Below, piece by piece: positions 37,943 through 46,230 of a DNA stretch of 64,000 nt. Each line of letters starts with the position of its first letter. The first letter of the stretch is position 1. The DNA comes from Bacteroides timonensis (GTDB taxonomy: Bacteria; Bacteroidota; Bacteroidia; Bacteroidales; Bacteroidaceae). A model generated the notes under the pieces. That model was not told the DNA's origin, ran no database searches, and was given only the letters and a program-made list of their open reading frames with translations. Made by a program: the position numbers and the translations under genes. Where the stretch lies: the NCBI RefSeq assembly GCF_000513195.1, contig NZ_CBVI010000007.1:62001-126000 (forward strand), read 5' to 3'.

Positions 37943-38767
37943 CTACTTATTTACGTACCTTTTCAATCCCAACAGCCCCCTGTAATAACCTTCAAAGATC
38001 GTATGACTGTGTTTTTCTATATTCAAAGAATCATAGTTCAAAACAATCTTCGGACAAGTGGATAAAATCTTTATTGCCTCCTCTGTGGCAGGCTTAAATG
38101 ACTCTTCTATTTTATCCTTCTTCCCGCTTGCCAGATACATATAAAGTTGATTATCCCCTTTGTACTCTTTAGTAAATTCTGAAAGTTTATCAATCATCAT
38201 CTTCTTGCTATACATATAGTTAGGAGATACAGACAGAATGCATTGAAACAAACCGGGGTTGCTAAGTAAAGCATACGTCACAAACGTGCCGCCTAACGAA
38301 TGTCCTACCAATATATTCCGCGAACCCGTATTATATCTGCTCTTTATAAAAGGAATAATTTCTTTTTCCAGAGATAACAATAAAGAATCCGCCTTCCCAG
38401 GATCATCATACCCCTTTACCGATTCTTCATCCGTATAAGGAGGAGTTAATTCACTCTGCCTGTTAGGATTCGAAATACCAACGATTATACAGGGAACACC
38501 CGGATACAACAATTCAAAGGTAGAACAAAACAAATTGAAAGTAGGCGGATATTGAGCATCGAATACATAGATAGTCAACAATGAATCACTCTTCAAAGTA
38601 GCATCTACCCCACTCCGGTATACTTGCAGTTCACGTGAATCATCAAAATATTCAGAGTCATAAATATACCTGTCGCCCAATGATTGCAACGAATAAAAGT
38701 CCGCTTGAGCTTTACCATTCCAGCTATGGAAAATACAGAATAAAAGAATTAATAAAACCTTTTTCAT
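37943..38767 (-). CDS. Exported alpha/beta hydrolase (esterase-like)
   Basis: A 274-residue protein with a signal peptide (ending WNGKAQ). It has the nucleophile elbow GHSLGG (in NILVGHSLGGTFVTYALL), followed by SVSPNYMYSKK. A late His (KHSHTIFEG) would complete the triad. The layout matches the esterase D/Fes-IroE-like group of siderophore and thioester hydrolases. The substrate is unknown. It stands alone between the convergent DUF4294 gene and the TrmH gene. Confidence 0.8.
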   Translation of the reverse strand: MKKVLLILLFCIFHSWNGKAQADFYSLQSLGDRYIYDSEYFDDSRELQVYRSGVDATLKSDSLLTIYVFDAQYPPTFNLFCSTFELLYPGVPCIIVGISNPNRQSELTPPYTDEESVKGYDDPGKADSLLLSLEKEIIPFIKSRYNTGSRNILVGHSLGGTFVTYALLSNPGLFQCILSVSPNYMYSKKMMIDKLSEFTKEYKGDNQLYMYLASGKKDKIEESFKPATEEAIKILSTCPKIVLNYDSLNIEKHSHTIFEGYYRGLLGLKRYVNK

Positions 38768-38956
38768 AGTTTGAACCCTCCTGTTGATATGATATTAAGA
38801 ACACTGTTAGTAATGGAAAGTAGTCATTATAGAAAACCATGTATTTCAATCACTTACCTATGTTGAAAACTACTATAAATCATTGTTCATTTCTCTATTG
38901 ATAAGGACATAATAACCACTGTTTGAACAGGGTTCAAACAACTTATCAACACTCTG

Positions 38957-39484
38957 TTATTTCAGTTTCTTGAATAAATCCCAGATAACGATACCGGCAG
39001 TTACAGATACGTTCAATGAGTGTTTCGTACCATATTGGGGTATCTCAATACATCCATCGGAATGGTCAATAACCTCCTGCTGAACTCCTTTCACCTCATT
39101 TCCCATAACTACCGCATACTTCTTAGTACGGTCTAAAGACAGCTCATCCAGCATGATACTGCCTTCCGCCTGCTCTACAGAATAAACAGTATATCCTTCC
39201 TTTTTAAGGTTATCAACAGCTTCAACACAGTTATTAACATACTTCCAGTCGACAGTGAATTCAGCACCTAAAGCTGTTTTATGCATCTCAGGATGGGGCG
39301 GAGTAGCTGTAATGCCACACAGATAGATACATTCCACCCGGAAAGCATCCGAAGTACGAAATACAGAACCAATGTTATGAAGACTGCGGATATTATCCAA
39401 TACCACCACCAAGGGCAGCTTCTCCGCTTCCTTAAACTCCTCTATACTAATACGATTCAGTTCTGTTATTTTCAGTTTACGCAT
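38957..39484 (-). CDS. SpoU/TrmH-family RNA methyltransferase
   Basis: A 175-residue SPOUT-class enzyme that adds methyl groups to tRNA or rRNA ribose from SAM. All three family motifs are seen: NIRSLHNIGSVFRTSDAF, VVMGNEVKGVQQ and IPQYGTKHSLNVSVTAGIVI (trefoil knot, SAM site). It is the short form without an N-terminal extension. Target nucleotide not known. The ATG at 39484 begins MRKLKITELNR. Confidence 0.92.
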   Translation of the reverse strand: MRKLKITELNRISIEEFKEAEKLPLVVVLDNIRSLHNIGSVFRTSDAFRVECIYLCGITATPPHPEMHKTALGAEFTVDWKYVNNCVEAVDNLKKEGYTVYSVEQAEGSIMLDELSLDRTKKYAVVMGNEVKGVQQEVIDHSDGCIEIPQYGTKHSLNVSVTAGIVIWDLFKKLK

Positions 39485-39966
39485 GACAGCTATACTCTTT
39501 AAATGACTTTTATTAATAGATTGATTTGCAAAGATACTTCTTTCCGTTCACATCCCTGTTAATAACCGTTGAAAAGCTGTCAAAAGAGTAGGGAAAGAAA
39601 TTCAAAAATAATTCTTGCAATATTCAAAACAACGTATATGCACCCACCAGAATGAACATTCCAAAAAAGTTAAGAGAAACTTTCCGAGGTTATATAAACA
39701 CATTTTTCAGCCCTATTACATCGGTTTATAACTATAAAGTTATTAACTTTGCACTTTATCAACAAGGTGTTGAAAGAGTTTTATAGATGGCTTATTATCA
39801 AGAGATATACCTTTTATTTGCCCGTTGATAACGTACGAATAAAGTTTTATCTCATACTAATAACTTCATAGGCAAGAAAAATCGTATTTACTTGTCGACA
39901 CTATTAACAGCCTATCATCACCATCAAAGGATTTTTAAATTAGAAAGAGAAATAAAAAATATAATT
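39485..39966 (+). promoter_or_regulatory. Gene-free upstream region of nadA with a likely promoter
   Basis: 482 bp without a gene. TAACTTTG (39744-39751) matches the -7 consensus, which would give nadA an unusually long 5' leader of about 210 nt. No known riboswitch was recognised in it. Confidence 0.4.
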
Positions 39967-40905
39967 ATGAATAATCTCATAGAAGCTATCAAGCAACTTA
40001 AAAAGGAGAAGAACGCGATTATTCTGGGGCACTATTACCAGAAGGGGGAAATACAGGATATAGCCGATTACGTCGGCGATAGTCTGGCATTGGCTCAATG
40101 GGCAGCCAAAACGGAAGCGGATATCATTGTGATGTGCGGTGTTCACTTTATGGGTGAAACGGCCAAGGTGCTTTGTCCGAATAAGAAAGTGCTGGTTCCT
40201 GATATGGCAGCCGGTTGTTCGTTGGCAGACAGTTGTCCGGCGGACAAGTTCAGTCAGTTTGTCAAAGAGCATCCCGGATATACGGTGATATCTTACGTAA
40301 ATACGACAGCTGCCGTGAAAGCAGTGACAGATGTTGTGGTAACTTCTACCAATGCGAAGCAGATCGTGGAAAGTTTCCCCAAAGATGAGAAAATAATCTT
40401 TGGTCCTGACAGAAACCTGGGGAATTATATTAACTCTATCACGGGGCGCAATATGTTATTATGGGACGGCGCATGCCATGTACACGAACAATTCTCGGTT
40501 GAAAAGATTGTTGAATTAAAGGCGCAGCATCCCGATGCAGTGGTTTTGGCACATCCCGAATGTAAGAGTGTAGTTCTGAAGTTGGCTGATGTGGTAGGTT
40601 CAACCGCAGCATTGTTGAAGTATGCAGTGAATCATCCCGAGAAAGAGTATATTGTTGCTACCGAATCGGGCATCCTTCATGAGATGCAGAAGAAATGTCC
40701 GCAAACGACGTTTATTCCGGCTCCTCCTAACGATAGCACCTGTGCCTGTAATGAATGTAGCTTCATGAGATTAAATACGCTGGAAAAGCTTTATAATTGC
40801 TTGAAAGACGAATCTCCGGAAATAACAGTAGATCCTGAAATAGCTGAGAAAGCAGTGAAGCCTATCAAGAGGATGCTGGAGATTTCGGCAAAGCTGGGGC
40901 TTTGA
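39967..40905 (+). CDS. nadA: Quinolinate synthase A
   Basis: A 312-residue 4Fe-4S enzyme that condenses iminoaspartate with dihydroxyacetone phosphate to quinolinate in de novo NAD synthesis. Family motifs: AIILGHYYQKGEIQDIADYV, CGVHFMGETAKVL, PDMAAGCSLADSCP (Cys84 a likely cluster ligand), HPECKSVVL and STCACNECSFMRLNTL. The ATG at 39967 is chosen because earlier in-frame starts add residues outside the family N-terminus. nadB and nadC are not adjacent. Length is normal for the type. Confidence 0.97.
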   Translation: MNNLIEAIKQLKKEKNAIILGHYYQKGEIQDIADYVGDSLALAQWAAKTEADIIVMCGVHFMGETAKVLCPNKKVLVPDMAAGCSLADSCPADKFSQFVKEHPGYTVISYVNTTAAVKAVTDVVVTSTNAKQIVESFPKDEKIIFGPDRNLGNYINSITGRNMLLWDGACHVHEQFSVEKIVELKAQHPDAVVLAHPECKSVVLKLADVVGSTAALLKYAVNHPEKEYIVATESGILHEMQKKCPQTTFIPAPPNDSTCACNECSFMRLNTLEKLYNCLKDESPEITVDPEIAEKAVKPIKRMLEISAKLGL

Positions 40906-40906
40906 T

Positions 40907-40978
40907 AAAGTGGTAAGGTGATAGAGGTGATAAAGTGATAGGGTAACATTACTCTTACCACTTTATCACCTCTATCAC
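40907..40978. terminator. Bidirectional hairpin between nadA and the PorZ-like gene
   Basis: A 20-bp perfect stem (40918-40937 with 40959-40978) lies between the two convergent genes. A second pair, AAAGTGGTAAG (40907-40917) with CTTACCACTTT (40954-40964), overlaps it, so the two stems exclude each other. Confidence 0.7.
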
Positions 40979-40980
40979 TC

Positions 40981-43017
40981 TTATTCTCCTCTTATAAATG
41001 CAATTTTCGTAACAATCCCCTCTTTTCCTTCACTGTCTGCGGCAAGCACCATATATATTCCTGTGGCCACTCTCCTACCTTGTTTGTTTCTTCCGTCCCA
41101 GGTGAATTGCCCTCCCAGGGAAGTACCTTGGTAAATAAGATGTCCGGCAGTATCTACAATCTTCACATCACTGTCGTAAACCATTCCCGTAATAGTAATC
41201 ACTCCGCTGTAGTCCGGACGTACCGGATTAGGATAAGCACGTACATTACTCTCTTTAAAGCTGTTTTCAGCCTCTGTAGCGTCACTTTGATAAGAAACGA
41301 GTCCCTTGCTTGTTCCGATGAAGACTTCGCCGGTACGGGGATGTATGGCAATAGATACGATGCTATTGGAAAGCAGCGGACTATTCTCTTCCGTAAAGTG
41401 ATGAATCGTTTCCATTCCATCCGCACTTATCAGGTAAATTCCATTGGACGCTGTACCTATCCACTTTCTGTTGGCACCATCTATTGCAATGGCATTAATC
41501 GCTTCGTTCACCAATAAGAAATCAGCCAAGCCGCTGTCATCATTGCGCGGAACTTTAATTTGTGTACAATAGAAGTTATCATTAAAGTAACGAGAAGGGT
41601 TATTCAGTATCAAAGGACCTTTGTTAGTACCTATCCAGATAGCTCCCTCTTTATCTTCGGCAATGCAATAAACCGCCAGTTGTTCTAAAAGGGTTCCATC
41701 TTGGTTAGTGAACCGGGTAATGAACCTGTGTTGGTCGTCCGAAGTATCTGCAATAGTGCCGTTATAATTCAAGCAGAACAATCCTCCCGACTCTATACGC
41801 GAAGAAGTAGCCCACAGCCAACCTCTTTTATCAAAGATAGTCCGTCCGAAATTACTTCTTTCCATGGCTTCCGGATAATGAAGACTTACCCAGCTTCCAT
41901 CTTTTCTTAATACCTGTACCGGATTTTTAGCAACACCGCAACTTACCATCCAGAGATTATTATCTTTATCATAGATAAGTCCATTTACGCGTACATAATT
42001 ATGTTTTGAATCACTGTTTGGCAGTGCACTTTCCAACGGACTATTATGCATACTGTACCAATTAATGAACTTCCCATCTTTAAATTCATAAATCCCCTCT
42101 CCTGCTGATGCCGCAAAATGATGAGTATTGTCCTGAGGATCTTGAACGATACAATTGATATCATCATACCGTTGTTTGGTTTGTTCACTGATACCCTCTT
42201 CCTGAAAACTGTTCCAGGTATTATTTTCAAATGTCATGATAGTACCTGGACGATCCAGTCTGTTTGCTATATGTCCGCCCCCGGTTATTAATAATCGTTC
42301 TCCGGCAAAATTCATATAATATGGATAGTTACGTATAGGACTGTTTGGCGTTATATTTTCCGGTATTTCTTCTTTAAAGGGAATGTCCTTGTATTTAGAA
42401 AGGAATTCAGAGGTATCGTCCGAAACCTTTTTCCAGTTGTTAATATCTAATAGATTTTCAGTTAATAGTCCTGCGAACAATCCTTCGGAAGTAGCTGCAT
42501 AAAGATAATTCTCCGATACGTTGCATGCCAGAACGTTTTTATTCAAGGGATAATAATTGCTGATTTCCCGCTTTTTCAGATTAATACAAAGAATACCCGA
42601 GGCAGTGGATAAATACGTGTATTCTTTATAAAAACAAGCATGGTTGACTGTCTTGTCCTGTGTCATATTCTTGTTTTTATAATCGGGAAGATTATAAATA
42701 TCTTCCTCATTCACTAATAAATCTATATTCGCATTGGAATAAATAATGACTAATAACTTATAGGCTGATTGGTAAGCAATATAGGATATTTCCGTATCGC
42801 TTAGCGAAAAAGATTTTGAATAAGTTCGTATACTGGTATCTTCTTTATCATAAGCATACAAATCTCCGTTTGCAAGTATGAAGAGTTTGCTTCCTATGAC
42901 TTCACTGCGGGTGGGGGTGTGATAAGAAAGGTAAGTTTGCCACTCTCCTATTGCGTTTTGTGCATTAACGGGCAATAGAATGCATAAGCTGAATAAAAGT
43001 ATATATAAAAATCTCAT
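40981..43017 (-). CDS. PorZ-like propeller protein with type IX-type C-terminal domain
   Basis: A 678-residue exported protein. Signal peptide (ending LPVNAQ), then IGEWQTYLSYHTPTRSEVIG, the start of the PorZ N-terminal propeller, and further blades (IWIGTNKGPLILNN, GEVFIGTSKGLVSYQ). A terminal beta-sandwich (about 595-678) opens with AYPNPVRPDYSGVITITG and carries GRNKQGRRVATGIYMV, like type IX secretion C-terminal domains. PorZ acts in Porphyromonas in surface anchoring of cargo. No other por gene is visible here, so the role in this organism is open. Confidence 0.72.
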   Translation of the reverse strand: MRFLYILLFSLCILLPVNAQNAIGEWQTYLSYHTPTRSEVIGSKLFILANGDLYAYDKEDTSIRTYSKSFSLSDTEISYIAYQSAYKLLVIIYSNANIDLLVNEEDIYNLPDYKNKNMTQDKTVNHACFYKEYTYLSTASGILCINLKKREISNYYPLNKNVLACNVSENYLYAATSEGLFAGLLTENLLDINNWKKVSDDTSEFLSKYKDIPFKEEIPENITPNSPIRNYPYYMNFAGERLLITGGGHIANRLDRPGTIMTFENNTWNSFQEEGISEQTKQRYDDINCIVQDPQDNTHHFAASAGEGIYEFKDGKFINWYSMHNSPLESALPNSDSKHNYVRVNGLIYDKDNNLWMVSCGVAKNPVQVLRKDGSWVSLHYPEAMERSNFGRTIFDKRGWLWATSSRIESGGLFCLNYNGTIADTSDDQHRFITRFTNQDGTLLEQLAVYCIAEDKEGAIWIGTNKGPLILNNPSRYFNDNFYCTQIKVPRNDDSGLADFLLVNEAINAIAIDGANRKWIGTASNGIYLISADGMETIHHFTEENSPLLSNSIVSIAIHPRTGEVFIGTSKGLVSYQSDATEAENSFKESNVRAYPNPVRPDYSGVITITGMVYDSDVKIVDTAGHLIYQGTSLGGQFTWDGRNKQGRRVATGIYMVLAADSEGKEGIVTKIAFIRGE

Positions 43018-43085
43018 AAAAAGGTCAGAGCTATATTAGTTTGTAAGCAACACACTTACAAACTAATAACTCTATATTTATGGGT

Positions 43086-43670
43086 TTATTGTATGCTATT
43101 GAGGAATTTGCAGAGTTTGTTTGTGGCTATGGCGCGATGGCTTATTTTATTTTTCAATTCATTACCCATCTCTGCAAAAGTTTGCGAGTAACCTTCGGGT
43201 ACAAATATCGGATCGTATCCGAAACCCGAATTACCTTGTCTGGTTTTGATGATTTCTCCTTTTATAAAACCCTCGAACAAGTGCTCTTTTCCGTCAATAA
43301 TCAGGGCAAATACTGTACGGAATTGTGCTTTCCGGTTTTCTATTCCTTCCATGTTGTGCAGGAGTTTCAGCATATTTGCTTCTGCATTGTGTCCGTCTCC
43401 GGCATAGCGGGCAGAATAAACTCCAGGTTCTCCATTCAGTGCTTCCACTTCCAGTCCGGTGTCATCGGCAAAGCAATCCATCTGGTAGTTTTCAAAAATG
43501 TATTGAGCTTTCAGCAAGGCATTTCCTTCCAAGGTATCTGCTGTTTCGGGAATGTCTACGTGGCAGTGAATGTCTTTCAGGCTAAGGAGTTCTATCCTGT
43601 TGCCTAAAATGGCAGTAACTTCCTCCAATTTGTGTGCATTGTTTGTGGCAAATACAAATTTTCTTTTCAT
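43086..43670 (-). CDS. rdgB: Non-canonical purine NTP pyrophosphatase (XTP/dITP)
   Basis: A 194-residue housekeeping enzyme that hydrolyses XTP, dITP and ITP to monophosphates and so keeps deaminated purines out of DNA and RNA. The HAM1/RdgB signatures are clear: [15 protein letters not shown] at the N-terminus, [20 protein letters not shown] in the middle, and [12 protein letters not shown] near the C-terminus. Length is standard. It precedes the divergent phosphoethanolamine transferase gene and follows the PorZ-like gene on the same strand with a 69-bp gap. Confidence 0.95.
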   Translation of the reverse strand: MKRKFVFATNNAHKLEEVTAILGNRIELLSLKDIHCHVDIPETADTLEGNALLKAQYIFENYQMDCFADDTGLEVEALNGEPGVYSARYAGDGHNAEANMLKLLHNMEGIENRKAQFRTVFALIIDGKEHLFEGFIKGEIIKTRQGNSGFGYDPIFVPEGYSQTFAEMGNELKNKISHRAIATNKLCKFLNSIQ

Positions 43671-43675
43671 AATAA

Positions 43676-43702
43676 TTGGTATTATTTATCGTTGTATATT
43701 TG
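43676..43702 (+). promoter_or_regulatory. Promoter of the phosphoethanolamine transferase gene
   Basis: TATATTTG (43695-43702) matches TAnnTTTG, with a TTG about 16 bp upstream. It lies 17 bp before the ATG at 43719 and supports that start. Confidence 0.5.
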
Positions 43703-43718
43703 TGCAAAAGTACAAAAG

Positions 43719-45230
43719 ATGAAGGGAATATTTTTCAATAAGGACCTAAAATATGCTTTGTTCATATTGTCTTTAACTATAGGTTACGGACTTCTCTTTG
43801 TTATATGGGAATTTCTGGATATTCCTTGTTCCGGTTTTACTGATTGTCTGATACTTGTATTGCAATGGGGGATTATCACCTTAGCTTCTTTTCCCTTATT
43901 TCTTTTGTTAGGAGTCAACAGATATGTTTTCTGTGTTTCTTTTCCTGCTATTGTGTTACTTAGTAGCATTTTTGCTTATTTTCGCTATTCGCTTCATATT
44001 ACGCTAACTCCGATGCTGATTGATCTGATTGCAGTAAATGATGCAGGTTTTGGAATAGGCTTTATTACTTTGAAGTTGTTTCTGTTTGTTCTGATTGCTT
44101 TACTGTATTCCTTGTTTGCTGTATATTGGCGTTTCTGCAAAATACAAGTAAATAAATGGGAATTTTTTGTAGTATCTTCCTTATGTCTATTGTTTGTGTT
44201 TCATGGTGTGGAAAAATTATCCGGTTCTGTATCACGGCGTATGCCGGCTTCTTTCTTTTATGTATTGAAAGATTATATGTTGCAACGCCAGACACAAGGT
44301 ACACGAATTGACTTTAAGGAAGATATTCGTTGTGATGTGGATACTTTAACTGCAATTGTGGTATTGGGGGAATCATTACGTGCCGACCATTTGCAACTGA
44401 ACGGATATAGAAGAAATACCGCTCCTTTACTTACATCTGATATACGAATCTGTTCCTTCTCCAATGTTTATACTAAAGAGATTTTTACGCACACCAGTCT
44501 GCCGGTTATCTTGACAAGGGCAGACAGTATTGATGATAAAAGAGCACAAACAGAACGATCTTTTATTTCTCTCTTCAAAAAGGCTGGTTTTCGCACATCC
44601 TGGCTTGCCAGTCAGGAACCTGTAGATACTTATTCGGATTTTATGTATGAAGCCGATACATTGATATATGCTAATGAGGGAAAGAATGTGTATATGTTTG
44701 ATAAATGGCTGGATGGAGCTTTATTGCCTTCTTATTTGAAAGAATTAGAATATTCAAACCCACGGAAGTTGGTTGTTCTCCATACGATAGGTTCACATTG
44801 GTGGTATAATTCTCATTTTGACAAAGAAGTTTTCTCTCCTATTCTCCGTTCAAAAAATATCTCTTCAAGTACTCGGGAGGCTATTATAAATTCTTATGAT
44901 AATACTATCATATATACTGATTGGTTTTTGCATCAGCTGATTGAAGAATTGAGAGATAAAACAGCTATTCTTATTTATCTTTCCGATCATGGAGAATCTT
45001 TGGGAGAAAACGAAAAATATCTTCATGCGGAAGATAATGAACCGCTTCATTATCCGGCAGCTTTTGTATGGTATTCGGTTAAGTATGAAAATTTGTTTCC
45101 TCAGAAAATAGAAGCTATGAAAAGAAATGCTGTGAAACATGTCACTACGAGTTTCATGTTCCACAGCATTTTGGATGCTTCTTCCATTACATCTGTTTAT
45201 CTGGATGAAGAAAAAAGCATATTCAGATAA
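43719..45230 (+). CDS. Phosphoethanolamine transferase (EptA-like, sulfatase fold)
   Basis: A 503-residue inner membrane enzyme predicted to transfer phosphoethanolamine from phosphatidylethanolamine to lipid A or another envelope glycan. About five N-terminal helices (residues about 10-190) lead to a periplasmic alkaline-phosphatase-like domain: VVLGESLRADHLQLNGYRRN, EIFTHTSLPVILTRAD (nucleophile Thr region), HTIGSHWWYNSHF, and the metal site LIYLSDHGESLGENEKYL. The start at 43719 fits the membrane topology and promoter. Enzymes of this class underlie lipid A phosphate masking, but this one's acceptor is not shown. Confidence 0.88.
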   Translation: MKGIFFNKDLKYALFILSLTIGYGLLFVIWEFLDIPCSGFTDCLILVLQWGIITLASFPLFLLLGVNRYVFCVSFPAIVLLSSIFAYFRYSLHITLTPMLIDLIAVNDAGFGIGFITLKLFLFVLIALLYSLFAVYWRFCKIQVNKWEFFVVSSLCLLFVFHGVEKLSGSVSRRMPASFFYVLKDYMLQRQTQGTRIDFKEDIRCDVDTLTAIVVLGESLRADHLQLNGYRRNTAPLLTSDIRICSFSNVYTKEIFTHTSLPVILTRADSIDDKRAQTERSFISLFKKAGFRTSWLASQEPVDTYSDFMYEADTLIYANEGKNVYMFDKWLDGALLPSYLKELEYSNPRKLVVLHTIGSHWWYNSHFDKEVFSPILRSKNISSSTREAIINSYDNTIIYTDWFLHQLIEELRDKTAILIYLSDHGESLGENEKYLHAEDNEPLHYPAAFVWYSVKYENLFPQKIEAMKRNAVKHVTTSFMFHSILDASSITSVYLDEEKSIFR

Positions 45231-45234
45231 AGTC

Positions 45235-46137
45235 TTATTTCACTTTCAACCGGTCGAAACCTTCTCCATAGACTCCGATAACGGAACTTTGAGAGATAAA
45301 TGCGTTCGGGTCAATGTCTTTCACCAAACGGAAAATATCAATTGACTGGCGCTTATAAGCTAATACAACGAGTACTTTTACATTGTGTTTACTGTACCAT
45401 CCTATACCGTCCAGAACGGTTACGCCGCGGTGTGTCTCCTTCGTAATACGGTCGGCAATCTTTTCATACTCTTTGGAGAAGATAAAGAATTGCACGGACT
45501 GGCGGGCACTGTTCACGATATAGTCTAATACGAAACCGATAACAAACAAAGTTACAAAACCAAATATCACACGTCTCCAGTCATGGAATACGAAGTAACA
45601 GGAACTGATGATAACCACATCGCAAAGCATCACCATACGTCCCAGTGTGACGTCTTTATACTTATGTATGATGGCGGCGATGATATCCGTTCCTCCCGTG
45701 CTTCCGTTGCAATTGAATACGACTCCGAGACCTGCACCGCACATCACGGCACCTATCATACAAGCCATGAAGTCCTGTCCCGGTCCCAGTATAAGTGGTG
45801 GTGTATTGTCTGGACCGTTTACAAGCATTTGGAAAAACCATAAAAAGAATGTCAGCCCGAAGATGGCGAATGTGGTTTTAATACTGAATTTAGGACCCAG
45901 TATTTTAATGGCAAATGTCATTAAGACAGCATTGATGATGAAGTATGACCATTGGATAGGAAACCCCGTGGCGTAATAGATAATTGCACCGATACCTGTA
46001 GTACCGCCCGTCGTTATCTGATAAGGAATCAGAAACAACGCCCATCCCAAGGCATAACTGATAAGACCGACAGTGATGAAGATATAGTCCCGCAACTCTC
46101 TCATCATTTCGGCTTTGGTTGGTTTTGTAATTTGCAT
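45235..46137 (-). CDS. YitT family membrane protein
   Basis: A 300-residue inner membrane protein of the DUF161/DUF2179 group. Five to six helices fill residues about 15-205 (GTTGIGAIIYYATGFPIQW, NGSTGGTDIIAAIIHKY are family-typical). A soluble C-terminal DUF2179 domain ends at 300 (RGVTVLDGIGWYSKHNVKVL). Function unknown, transport is suspected for the family. It ends 4 bp from the convergent transferase gene. It starts just before an inverted-repeat element that separates it from leuS. Confidence 0.9.
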   Translation of the reverse strand: MQITKPTKAEMMRELRDYIFITVGLISYALGWALFLIPYQITTGGTTGIGAIIYYATGFPIQWSYFIINAVLMTFAIKILGPKFSIKTTFAIFGLTFFLWFFQMLVNGPDNTPPLILGPGQDFMACMIGAVMCGAGLGVVFNCNGSTGGTDIIAAIIHKYKDVTLGRMVMLCDVVIISSCYFVFHDWRRVIFGFVTLFVIGFVLDYIVNSARQSVQFFIFSKEYEKIADRITKETHRGVTVLDGIGWYSKHNVKVLVVLAYKRQSIDIFRLVKDIDPNAFISQSSVIGVYGEGFDRLKVK

Positions 46138-46142
46138 ATTAG

Positions 46143-46229
46143 TTAGTTACAAGCTACGAGCTACGAGCTACAAGTGTAGGTAAATGAGACAAGTTGACTT
46201 GTCTCTTGTAGCCCGTAGCTCGTAACTAA
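46143..46229. repeat. Nested inverted repeat between leuS and the YitT gene
   Basis: The left arm (46143-46174) and right arm (46205-46229) share TTAGTTAC, GAGCTAC and GCTACAAG blocks as complements. The left arm has one extra 7-bp unit. Inside lies a second hairpin, GAGACAAGT / ACTTGTCTC (46186-46205). No T run follows, so it looks more like a dispersed palindromic element than a plain terminator. Confidence 0.65.
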
Positions 46230-46230
46230 T

